Assembly (NCBI RefSeq): GCF_030268965.1
Contig: NZ_BSSE01000017.1
Coordinates: 1 to 64,000 of the forward strand
DNA from: Microtetraspora sp. NBRC 16547
GTDB taxonomy: Bacteria; Actinomycetota; Actinomycetes; Streptosporangiales; Streptosporangiaceae
Direction: 5' to 3'
DNA length: 64,000 nucleotides
Part shown: one piece after another, positions 54,199 to 63,135 of the stretch
Position numbering within the stretch: the first letter of the stretch is position 1
Layout: each line of letters opens with the position of its first letter
Notes under the pieces: generated by a model
Told to the model about the DNA's origin: nothing
Databases searched by the model: none
Seen by the model: the letters and a program-made list of their open reading frames with translations, nothing else
Translations under genes and position numbers: made by a program

Positions 54199-57100
54199 GG
54201 GACAGTCGCGGGATGGTGACGCCGGCCGGTTCGGCGGCGAGTTCGTCCCGCTCGGCGCGGAGCTGCTCGACCCGGGCGGCCATCCGCGCCACGGTCGGCG
54301 CCTCGAACAGCGTGCGCATCGGCAGCTTCACGCCGACGGCGCCGCGCACCCGGGCGATGAGCTGCACCGCCACCAGCGAGTTGCCGCCCAGGTCGAAGAA
54401 GTCCTCATCGGCGCCGACCTCGGCCACGCCGAGGACCTCGCCCCAGATCCGCGCCAGGCCGGCCTCAAGTTCGCCGGCCGGCGCGGTGTAGGTCCCGTCG
54501 CGCTCGGCGTCGTTCTCCTGGGCTGCCACGTCCTGCACGGTGAGCCGCCGCTCCCGTTCGACGATCTCGTCGATGGGGCTCGCGCTGATCACCACCTGCG
54601 ATCCCAGGTCCGCGGCGAGCAGGCGGCGGAACGCCTCCACACCGTCCGCGGGTCGGATGCCCGGGCCGCCGGCGTCCGGAGCCGGCCGCTGTGTGAACGC
54701 TGCCCGCTCCGGCGCGGATGCTGCCCGCTCCGGCGTGGACGCCAGCGAGGAGGTCACCGCGCCCGTGTCGATACGGCGCAGCACGAAGTCCTCGATCTCG
54801 ACCAGCACGGCTCCGGACTCGTCAAGGAGAGTGAGGTCCACCGCGACCACCTCGCCGCCGTCGCCGCGGTAGACCAGGTGGCTGTAGAACGTAGCGGGCA
54901 GGGCCGCCCGGACGAGCAGGCGGCCATAGCTCAGCGGCAGGTACGACCCGGTGCCCCGGCTGCGGCCGAACGAGGTGGCCACGTCGAGCAGCGCGGGGTG
55001 GAGCACCCAGTGGTTCACCTCCGCGGCGACCGCCTCGGCCGCGTCGACGAGCGCCAGCTCCTCGCCGTCGCCCACCCATGTCCGCTCGGGGGAACGCCAG
55101 CGTGGGCCGAACGTCAGCGCGCTGACCCGCCCATCGCCCGTGGCCGCGTCCGCGGGCCGCAGCCGGCCCCGCAGCCCGGCGACGTCCACCGGTGCGACCG
55201 GCGCGGCCGGCACCCAGGCGGCGGCGCCGCGGGTGTGCGTGCGGGCGCCGCCGCGCACCTCGAACGCGGTCTCGTCCGGCCCGCCGGAGTGTGCCGTGCT
55301 CAGTGACACGGTCAGTTCGGCGCGGGTGCCGTCGGGCACCGACAGCGGTTCGGTGAAGACCACGTCACGCAGCTCGACCGCGTGCCCGGGCGTGGGCCGG
55401 GGTACGGCTGCCGCGAACGCGGCCCTGGCGCACTCCAGCTGGGCGGTCGCCGGCAGCACCGGCACCCGCCCGATCCGGTGCTCGTCCAGCACCCAGTGCG
55501 TGTCGGCGGCGAGCGGCCCCCGGCATGCCATGCCGGACCGGACGCGCAACACCGGGTGGTCGATCGGGACGTCCGCGGCGTCCGGTACGGCGGAGTCAGG
55601 GCTCGGCGTGCCGTGCGCCGCCCGGAGGGCCGGTGGCACGACGGCCTCGGCGGCCATGCCGACCTCCCGCCAGGCGCCCCAGTTGACCGACAGGACGCGC
55701 GGCCCGCGCGCCGACCGGGCGTAGGCGTCCAGGAAGGCGTTGGCGGCGCAGTAGTCGACCTGGCCGAACCCGCCGGTGACCGAGGTGACCGAGGAGCACA
55801 GCGCGACGAAGTCGAGATCCAGGTCGCCGAAGGCCTGCCACAGCGCGAGCGTCCCGGCCAGCTTCGGGGCGAGCACGGCCTGCGCGTCGGCGAGTTCCTT
55901 GACCTCGGCCATGCCGCCGCCGGGCAGGCCGGCCGCGTGCACGACGCCGTCCAGACCGCCGTAGGCGGCGATCACCTCGTCCCGGACCTCACGCATCCGT
56001 ACCGGATCGGTGACGTCCGCGGCCACCACCGTGACCTGGGCGCCGGCCGCCTCCATCCTCCGGATCGCGGCGATCGCCCGGCCGGTGCGGCCTTCGCCAT
56101 ACCGGTCCCACTCCTCGCGGGGCGGCAGCCCGGTGCGGCCGAGCAGCACGATCCGGGCCCGCAGTCGGGTGCCCAGTTCCTCGGCCAGGGTGATGCCGAT
56201 GCCGCCCATGCCGCCGGTGATCAGGTACCGGCCGCCCTCGCGGAGGCCTCCGGAGCGGCCGCCCTCAGGCAGCGCGACCGGCTGGAACTCCCGCATCCAG
56301 CGCCGGCCGGACCGCAGCGCGATCACGTCGTCGGCGGCCGGGCGGCGCAGCTCGGCGAGCACGGCCTCCGGCGGCGTGCCGGCCGGGTCGAGGTCGATGT
56401 GCCGCACCCGCAGGCCGGCCACCTCCAGCGGCACCACCCGCGCGATACCCGCGACCGTGGCGTGTTCCGGCCGGGTCAGGTCGCCGCCGAGCACGTCCTC
56501 CGTGCCGGCGGTGAGGACATCCACCTGCACGCCGTCGGCGACCTGCGCGGCGCTCAGCGCCTGGACGAGCCACAACAGGCTGAACAGCCCGTGCTCCTGG
56601 GCGCTTTCGGCGGCGGCGATGTCGGCACCGGCCGGTTCGCCGACCAACGGCCAGGCGTGCAGCACCCGGCCCGGCACCCCGCCCGCCGCGGTCAGCGCGG
56701 CGACCAGTGCGTCGTAGTCGGCGCGCTCGCCGGGCCGTACCGTGTAGCCGTCCGCGACCGGCGCGAACTCGGTGCCGGGCCGCACTTCGAGCACCTCGGT
56801 CCCAGACGCCCGCAGTGACGCGGACAGCTCCGCGCCGCGCTCGTCCGCCGTGAACGCCAGGCACCTCCCGACCGGCTCCCCGGGGGCGGCGGGGGGAACC
56901 TGCCGCCAGACCGGCACCTCGAACCAGTCCTCGACCGCCCGGGACCGGGAGGCCTGCACGGGCGCGGGCACGACGGCGCCCGCGCCGGGCTCGACGAACC
57001 GGTACTCGCGCTCGTAGGGGTAGCCGGGTAGCGGCACCCGCCGGCCGGCGGTGGGCATCTCCACCGGCGCCCCCGCCACCCACAGCCGACCGGCCGTGAC

Positions 57101-59641
57101 GTACAGAACCTCCAGGTCGCCCGCCTTATCCTGCGGCCCCGGCAGGCTGCTCATGGGGGGCAGGGCCCCCTTGGCGACGGCCTCACGTAGCTGCATGCGG
57201 GCCAGCCCGGACAACTGCTTGCCGGGGCCGCACTCCACCAGCCCCCACTCGCCCTCCGCGAGCAGGGTGGCGACGCAGTCGGCGAAGCGCACCGGCCGAC
57301 GCAGGTGCTCCGCCCAGTACGCCGGGTCGGTCGCCTGCTCGGCGGTGATCCACGTCCCGGTGACGTTGGACAGGAACGGCAGGCTCGGCGCCCGCCGGGG
57401 CACGGCGGCCACGATCTCGGTGAACTCGGCCAGGATCGGATCCATCATCGGCGAGTGGAACGCGTGCGAGGTGCGCAGCGGCGTGGATCGGACGCCGGCG
57501 GCGCGCAGCTCCTCGGCGAACGCCTCGACCGCCTCGGTCGAGCCCGCCACCACGCAGGTGCCCGGGCCGTTCACGGTGGCGACGGCCACACCGTCGGGCA
57601 GCCGGGCGGCGACGTACTCCTCGTCCTTCGGTACGGCCAGCATCGCACCGGGCGGCATCGACTGCATCAACCGGCCGCGGGCCGCCACCAGACGCAGCGC
57701 GTCCGGCAGTGTGAACACGCCCGCGACGGTGGCCGCCACGTACTCGCCGATGGAGTGGCCGATCATCGCCGCGGGTGTGACACCCCACTCCTGCCACAAT
57801 CTGGCCAGGCCGTACTCGATCGTGAACAGCGCCGGCTGGGTGAGCCGCGTCTCACGGAGCGCGGCGTCGGCCGCCTCGCCGGGGGTGAACAGCAGCGGCC
57901 GGATGTCCTCGCCCAGCTCTGCGGCGAGCACCTCGGCGCACTCGTCGACCGCGGCGGCGAAGACCGGCTCGGCGGCGTACAGCTCGGCGCCCATGCCGGC
58001 GTACTGCGCGCCCTGTCCGGAGAACAGGAATGCCACCTGCGGAGCGGGATCGCCGGCCACGCCGGTCTGGCAGCGCCTCCCGTCGCCCAGCGCCGCCACC
58101 GCGTCGGGCACGTCGGCGGCGAGCACCGCCGCCCGGTACGGATAGATCGCCCGGCCCGCCCGCAGCGTGTGTGCCACGTCGGCCAGCGCCAGATCCGGAT
58201 GCTCGGACAGGTGCTCGGCCAGCCGACTGCGCATGGTTCGCAGCGCCTCCGCCGTGCGTGCCGAAAGCCGCAGCAGCCGGGGCGTCGGAGAGGCGAAGGT
58301 GGCCACCGGTCGGGGCGGCGCCTCCTGGAGCACCACGTGGGCGTTGGTGCCGCCGATGCCGAACGAGCTCACCGCGGCCCGCCGGGGGTGCGGTCCCCGC
58401 TCCCACTTCGACAGCGTGGACACCACGTAGAACGGGCTGGAGTCGAAGTCGATCGCCGGGTTGGGCCGCTCATAGTTGATGCTGGGCGGGATCAGCCCGT
58501 GCTCCAGCGCGAGCACCGCCTTGATCACGCCGACCACGCCGGACGCCTGGCTGAGGTGGCCGATGTTGGACTTCACCGAGCCGACGCCGCACCAGCCGCG
58601 CTCGGTGGTGTCCCTGCCGTACGCGGTGGACAGCGCGGTCATCTCGATCGGGTCGCCGAGCGCGGTGCCGGTGCCGTGCGCCTCGACGTAGCCGATCGTG
58701 CGCGGGTCCACCCCGGCCACGCCGAGTGCCTGGGCGATCACCTCGGCCTGCCCGTCGATGCTCGGCGCGGAGAAGCCGACCTTGCCGGCGCCGTCGTTGT
58801 TGATCGCGTTGCCGAGGATGACGGCACGGATGTGGTCGCCGTCGGCGAGCGCGTCCTCCAGCCGCTTGAGCACCACCACACCGACGCCGCTGCCCCAGAT
58901 CGTGCCGTCGGCGGCGGCGTCGAACGGGCGGACGTGCCCGTCCGGCGAGGTGTAGCCGTCCATCGCCGGGTAGCCGCGGCCGTGTGGCAGCTCCACGCAG
59001 ACCCCTCCGGCCAGCGCCATGTCGCATTCGCCGCCGCGCAGCGCCTCGCTGGCGAGGTGCACGGCCACCAGCGAGGTCGAGCAGGCCGTGGTGACGGTGA
59101 GGCTCGGGCCGCGCAGGTTCAGCCGGTACGACACGGTGGTGGCGATGTAGTCGGTGTTGTTGCCGACGGACAGGCCGAGCTCTCCCGCCCCGCCCGCCAC
59201 CTGCGGGTTGGTGCGCAGGTTCAGCCACTGGTACAGGTTCGGTCCGGCGCCGCCGTACACCCCGATCCCGCCGTCGTAGCGGGCCGGATCCTGGCCGGCG
59301 TCCAGCAGCGCCGCGTGTGCCTGCTCCAGGAACAGCCGCTGCTGGGGATCGGCCAGCTCCGCCTCGCGCGGGGTCATACCGAAGAAGGCGGCGTCGAAGT
59401 GCTCCATGTCGCGCACCACCGGGGCGGCCGGGACGAAGGAGGGGTCGTCCAGCTGGGCCTCGGTGGCGCCGTGGGCCAGTTGCTCCTCCCGGCTGAAGAA
59501 GGTCACCGACTCCACGCCGTCGACCAGGTTCTGCCAGAACTGCCGCAGATCGTCGGCCCCGGGTACTCGGGCGCTCATGCCGATGATGGCGATGGGCTCG
59601 GCACCGTCCGGAATGTCCGCCAACTCGTCGAACTCGGTCAT
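54191..59641 (-). CDS. type I PKS module, KS-AT-KR-DH-ACP
   Basis: 1816 residues. KS has Cys187 (TACSTSL), EAHGTGT and KSNIGHL. AT has Ser630 (GHSIGEY) and HAFH, the malonyl-CoA-type signature. KR at about 1140-1310 has GGMGGIG and Tyr1297 (FGQVDYCAANAF). DH follows the KR, with His1388 in DEHRIGRVPVLP, where the usual HxxxGxxxxP Gly is Arg, and Asp1553 in HPALLDV. ACP has Ser1755 (LGGNSL). It could add a malonyl unit reduced to beta-hydroxy or enoyl. The ATG overlaps the A-T-C-T stop (ATGA). No enoyl reductase, methyltransferase or thioesterase is present. Confidence 0.9.
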   Translation of the reverse strand: MTEFDELADIPDGAEPIAIIGMSARVPGADDLRQFWQNLVDGVESVTFFSREEQLAHGATEAQLDDPSFVPAAPVVRDMEHFDAAFFGMTPREAELADPQQRLFLEQAHAALLDAGQDPARYDGGIGVYGGAGPNLYQWLNLRTNPQVAGGAGELGLSVGNNTDYIATTVSYRLNLRGPSLTVTTACSTSLVAVHLASEALRGGECDMALAGGVCVELPHGRGYPAMDGYTSPDGHVRPFDAAADGTIWGSGVGVVVLKRLEDALADGDHIRAVILGNAINNDGAGKVGFSAPSIDGQAEVIAQALGVAGVDPRTIGYVEAHGTGTALGDPIEMTALSTAYGRDTTERGWCGVGSVKSNIGHLSQASGVVGVIKAVLALEHGLIPPSINYERPNPAIDFDSSPFYVVSTLSKWERGPHPRRAAVSSFGIGGTNAHVVLQEAPPRPVATFASPTPRLLRLSARTAEALRTMRSRLAEHLSEHPDLALADVAHTLRAGRAIYPYRAAVLAADVPDAVAALGDGRRCQTGVAGDPAPQVAFLFSGQGAQYAGMGAELYAAEPVFAAAVDECAEVLAAELGEDIRPLLFTPGEAADAALRETRLTQPALFTIEYGLARLWQEWGVTPAAMIGHSIGEYVAATVAGVFTLPDALRLVAARGRLMQSMPPGAMLAVPKDEEYVAARLPDGVAVATVNGPGTCVVAGSTEAVEAFAEELRAAGVRSTPLRTSHAFHSPMMDPILAEFTEIVAAVPRRAPSLPFLSNVTGTWITAEQATDPAYWAEHLRRPVRFADCVATLLAEGEWGLVECGPGKQLSGLARMQLREAVAKGALPPMSSLPGPQDKAGDLEVLYVTAGRLWVAGAPVEMPTAGRRVPLPGYPYEREYRFVEPGAGAVVPAPVQASRSRAVEDWFEVPVWRQVPPAAPGEPVGRCLAFTADERGAELSASLRASGTEVLEVRPGTEFAPVADGYTVRPGERADYDALVAALTAAGGVPGRVLHAWPLVGEPAGADIAAAESAQEHGLFSLLWLVQALSAAQVADGVQVDVLTAGTEDVLGGDLTRPEHATVAGIARVVPLEVAGLRVRHIDLDPAGTPPEAVLAELRRPAADDVIALRSGRRWMREFQPVALPEGGRSGGLREGGRYLITGGMGGIGITLAEELGTRLRARIVLLGRTGLPPREEWDRYGEGRTGRAIAAIRRMEAAGAQVTVVAADVTDPVRMREVRDEVIAAYGGLDGVVHAAGLPGGGMAEVKELADAQAVLAPKLAGTLALWQAFGDLDLDFVALCSSVTSVTGGFGQVDYCAANAFLDAYARSARGPRVLSVNWGAWREVGMAAEAVVPPALRAAHGTPSPDSAVPDAADVPIDHPVLRVRSGMACRGPLAADTHWVLDEHRIGRVPVLPATAQLECARAAFAAAVPRPTPGHAVELRDVVFTEPLSVPDGTRAELTVSLSTAHSGGPDETAFEVRGGARTHTRGAAAWVPAAPVAPVDVAGLRGRLRPADAATGDGRVSALTFGPRWRSPERTWVGDGEELALVDAAEAVAAEVNHWVLHPALLDVATSFGRSRGTGSYLPLSYGRLLVRAALPATFYSHLVYRGDGGEVVAVDLTLLDESGAVLVEIEDFVLRRIDTGAVTSSLASTPERAASAPERAAFTQRPAPDAGGPGIRPADGVEAFRRLLAADLGSQVVISASPIDEIVERERRLTVQDVAAQENDAERDGTYTAPAGELEAGLARIWGEVLGVAEVGADEDFFDLGGNSLVAVQLIARVRGAVGVKLPMRTLFEAPTVARMAARVEQLRAERDELAAEPAGVTIPRLSRR

Positions 59642-62600
59642 CGTTGACTTCTCCTCTTGCGTTGTTCCGCCCGTTGCCTGCGTGCCGCGGCACGCTGATC
59701 CGCCCGGTCGAGTTCCGGCTGTTCCGTGTCGCCGTCGAGATGGGCCGCCAGCGCGCGCACGGTCGGGTGCCGGAACAGCTCGACCACCGCGAGCTTCCGC
59801 CCGGTCAGCTCGGCCAGCCGGTCCTGCACCACGACGACGGCCATCGAGGTGCCCCCCACGTCGAAGAAGTTGTCGGCCGCTCCCACCTCAGGCCGGTCGA
59901 GTACCTCGCACCACACCTGGGCGATCAGTCGCTCGGTCGCGGTCGACGGCCGCGCCGATGTGCCCGGCGCGCCGGCGGGCACGGCCTTGGTGCGCGTGAC
60001 CTTGGCGGGCTCGGCGGCCACACCCACGGCCAGGGTCGCGGCGCCCGGCAGCTCGTGCGCGTCGACCGGGCGTTCCGGTGCCGCGCTCGCCTGGTCGAGC
60101 AGCGACGCGTACGCCTCGAGGAGTGCCTGGATCCGCTGCGGCGTGTACAGGTCGGCGTTGTAGACGCAGTCCACGGCGTAGCCGCCGTCGCGGTCCACCA
60201 CATAGACGGTCAGGTCGAACGGCGACCCGGCCAGGCCGGGGGCGACCCGCTCGGTGCGCACCCCGGGCAGCCGCAGGCGCGGCTCAGGGAAGTTGTAGAC
60301 GTTGAACAGCACCTGCACCAGCGGCGCCCGGGCCGGATCGCGAGGCAGCGCGAGCGCGTCGACGATGCGCTCCAGCGTGGCGCCGGGGCGCGCCAGCACG
60401 GCGAGGAACTCGTCCGCGCAGCCGCGCACCCGCTCGGCGAAGCTCTCCCCGGCGGCGCTACGCAGCCGCAGCGGCACCACCTCGACGAAGAACCCGACGA
60501 GGTCGTGGAAGGCCTCGTGCCTGCGGTCGGCCGCGGGGGTGCCGACCACGACATCCCCACGCCGGGTGATCCGGCGTACCAGTTCGGCGAAGCCGGCGAG
60601 CAGCACGGTCGGCGCGGTGGTGCCGACCCCTGCGGCGAGCGCGCGGATCGCCGCCGAGGTGGCGGCGGACAGCGCGATGCCCGACTGGGCGCCGCGGTAG
60701 GTCTGCACCGGCGGACGGGCCCGGTCCCTGGGCAGGTCCAGCACGGCCGGGGCGTCCGCCAGGTGCGCGGCCCACCAGGCCAGGTCGGCGTCTCCACGCC
60801 GGGTGTCCCTGGCAGCCCGCCATACGACGTAGTCGGCGAACCGGGCCGGCGGATCCGGCAGCGCGACCGGGTTCTCCCCTCCCGCGGCGTGGGCGTAGGC
60901 CCGGCCGAGATCCTCCAGGAAGGGGCGCTGCGACCAGCCATCGAACACGGCGTGGTGGAAGGTCAGCGCCAGGAGATGCTCGGCGGGGCCCAGCCGGGCG
61001 AGCCTGGCCCGCCACAACGGCCCGGTGGCGAGGTCGAACCGGTGGGCCGCCTCCTCATCGAGCAGCGCGCGCGACGCCGATTCCGGCGCGCCGGTGAGGT
61101 CGTCGACGTGCAGCGGCACCGCGCCCGGCGGATCGACCTCGACGTACGGCATGCCGCCGGTGTCGGGCACCCGCCACCGCAGCACGTCGTGCCGGGCGGC
61201 CACTGCGGCCAGCGCCGCGCGCAGCGCGGCGACGTCCAGCGGGCCGTGCAGCCGCTCGGCCAGCGCGATGTTGTACGCCGCGGTGTCAGGGGCCAGCTTG
61301 TCCACGAACCACAGCCGGCGCTGCGCGGCCGACAGGGTGGCCGGGCTGCCGGACGGTAGCGGCTCGGCCCGTTCCGCCGCGTCCTCGATCCGGGCGGCGA
61401 GGCCGGAGAGGGTACGGCCGGCGAACACGTCCTCCACCGACACGGCCCGGTCCAGCTCGGCCCGGACTCCGGCGACCAGCCGCATCGCGGTCACCGAGTG
61501 GCCGCCGCAGGCGAAGAAGTCGTCCTCCAGGGAGACCTTCTCCGCCGGGAGGCCGAGCACCCGAGCCCAGATCGCGGCCACGTCGCGTTCCAGCGGGGTG
61601 CCGGGTGCGGTGCCGGTGGCAGTGGTGTCGTGTTCCAGAAGCGCGCGCAGCGCCTGGCCGTCCACCTTGCCGGAGGCCGAGAGCGGCAGCCGTACCAGGC
61701 ACACCACCCGCGAGGGCACCATCGCGCTGGGCAGCCGCTCGGCGCAGTACGCGCGTAGCCGCTCCGCGTCCGGTACCTCCCCGGACGAGGCGGCCGGCGA
61801 GGTGCAGAACGCCACCAGCCCGACACCGTCCGGCCCTTCGACCGCTTCGACGACAGCGTGCCCGACCTCGGGGTGGGCCCGCATCACGGCCTCCACCTCG
61901 CCGATCTCCACCCGCTGCCCCCGGATCTTGATCTGCCGGTCGGTACGCCCAAGGAAGAGCAGCTCACCGTCGGGCTGCAGCACGACCAGGTCGCCGGTGC
62001 GGTACAGGCGCTCGCCGGGCCGGTCGCCGAACGGGTCGGGCACGAACCGCTCGGCGGTGAGCGCGGGGTCGCCCAGATAGCCCCGGGCCAGCCCGGCCCC
62101 GCCGATCAGCAGCTCGCCGGGCTCGCCGGGCGGCACCGGGCGCAGTTCCTCGTCGACGACGTGGACCCGGTGACCGGCCAGCGCCCTGCCGATCGGCAGC
62201 GGACGCTCCCACCGCCCGCCGGCCTCGAAGGCGGTGACGCAGACGGTCGCCTCGGTCGGGCCGTAGCAGTTGAGGAACCGCCGACCGGAGCCCGACCAGC
62301 GTTCGACCTGTTCGGGGCCGGGCGCCTCCGCTCCGGTGATCACGGTGCGCCACTCGGGCAGGCCCGCCGGGTCGAGCAGCGGCAGCAGAGCGACCGGCAC
62401 GCAGCCCCAGGTGACCTGGTGACTCGCCGCGAACCGCTGCAGCCGCTCCGGGTCGGTCCGGTCCGCCTCGCCGGCCAGCTGGACGGAGCCGCCCACGGCC
62501 AGCGGGACAAGGATGTCCAGGACCGAGACGTCGAAGCCGAGCGATGCGAACCCGAACGAGCGGGTGTGCTCCTCCGCGCCGGTGAACTCCGCGAACGCCA

Positions 62601-63135
62601 GGGCGTAGGAGACCAGGCTGCGATGGGTGACCACCACACCCTTGGGCCTGCCGGTGGACCCGGAGGTGTAGAGCACGTACGCCGCGTTGTCCGGTCCGGC
62701 CGGGCAGACCACCTGCCCGGCCCGGCCGTCGCCGTCCGCCGGAGCGCCGTCCGCCGGAGCGCCCGCCACCGGGACCGCCTGCGGCCCCTGGCCGTCGAAC
62801 AGCCTGGCCGTGGACTCGTCCACGACCACCACGTCGATGTCCGCGTCGGCGATGATCTCGGCCCGGCGGGCGGCAGGGCCGTCCGGGTCGAGCGGCACGT
62901 AGGCCCCTCCGGCCAGCAGCACCCCCAGCATCCCGGCGACCATCGGCGGCCTGCGGCGCAGGCACAGCCCCACCCGGTGCTCGGGGCCCACCCCGTGCGC
63001 CCGCAGCCGCGCGGCCAGCCGGGTGGCGGTCTCGGCCAGCTCAGCGTAGCCGAGCCGCTCGTCCCACTGTCGTACGGCTGTTGTCTCCGGCCGACGGGCG
63101 GCCTGAGCGAGGACCAGCTCCGGCAGCGTGCTCAT
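59638..63135 (-). CDS. NRPS with A-T-C-T organisation
   Basis: 1165 residues. The A domain (about 15-510) has YVLYTSGSTGRPKGVVVTHR, FDVSVLDILVPL, NCYGPTEATVCV, YRTGDLV and SASGKVDGQALR; the hand-read code D-V-L-G-I-G-C-V-C-K is not recognised. T1 has Ser547 (ACGGHSVTAM); the C domain has HHAVFDG at 727-733; T2 has Ser1097 (DVGGTSMAV). The C-T part lacks its own A domain, so T2 must be loaded in trans or the C domain uses a free or differently tethered acceptor. It starts the assembly line upstream of the PKS and is ATGA-coupled on both sides. There is no N-terminal C domain, in keeping with a loading module. Confidence 0.88.
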   Translation of the reverse strand: MSTLPELVLAQAARRPETTAVRQWDERLGYAELAETATRLAARLRAHGVGPEHRVGLCLRRRPPMVAGMLGVLLAGGAYVPLDPDGPAARRAEIIADADIDVVVVDESTARLFDGQGPQAVPVAGAPADGAPADGDGRAGQVVCPAGPDNAAYVLYTSGSTGRPKGVVVTHRSLVSYALAFAEFTGAEEHTRSFGFASLGFDVSVLDILVPLAVGGSVQLAGEADRTDPERLQRFAASHQVTWGCVPVALLPLLDPAGLPEWRTVITGAEAPGPEQVERWSGSGRRFLNCYGPTEATVCVTAFEAGGRWERPLPIGRALAGHRVHVVDEELRPVPPGEPGELLIGGAGLARGYLGDPALTAERFVPDPFGDRPGERLYRTGDLVVLQPDGELLFLGRTDRQIKIRGQRVEIGEVEAVMRAHPEVGHAVVEAVEGPDGVGLVAFCTSPAASSGEVPDAERLRAYCAERLPSAMVPSRVVCLVRLPLSASGKVDGQALRALLEHDTTATGTAPGTPLERDVAAIWARVLGLPAEKVSLEDDFFACGGHSVTAMRLVAGVRAELDRAVSVEDVFAGRTLSGLAARIEDAAERAEPLPSGSPATLSAAQRRLWFVDKLAPDTAAYNIALAERLHGPLDVAALRAALAAVAARHDVLRWRVPDTGGMPYVEVDPPGAVPLHVDDLTGAPESASRALLDEEAAHRFDLATGPLWRARLARLGPAEHLLALTFHHAVFDGWSQRPFLEDLGRAYAHAAGGENPVALPDPPARFADYVVWRAARDTRRGDADLAWWAAHLADAPAVLDLPRDRARPPVQTYRGAQSGIALSAATSAAIRALAAGVGTTAPTVLLAGFAELVRRITRRGDVVVGTPAADRRHEAFHDLVGFFVEVVPLRLRSAAGESFAERVRGCADEFLAVLARPGATLERIVDALALPRDPARAPLVQVLFNVYNFPEPRLRLPGVRTERVAPGLAGSPFDLTVYVVDRDGGYAVDCVYNADLYTPQRIQALLEAYASLLDQASAAPERPVDAHELPGAATLAVGVAAEPAKVTRTKAVPAGAPGTSARPSTATERLIAQVWCEVLDRPEVGAADNFFDVGGTSMAVVVVQDRLAELTGRKLAVVELFRHPTVRALAAHLDGDTEQPELDRADQRAAARRQRAEQRKRRSQR

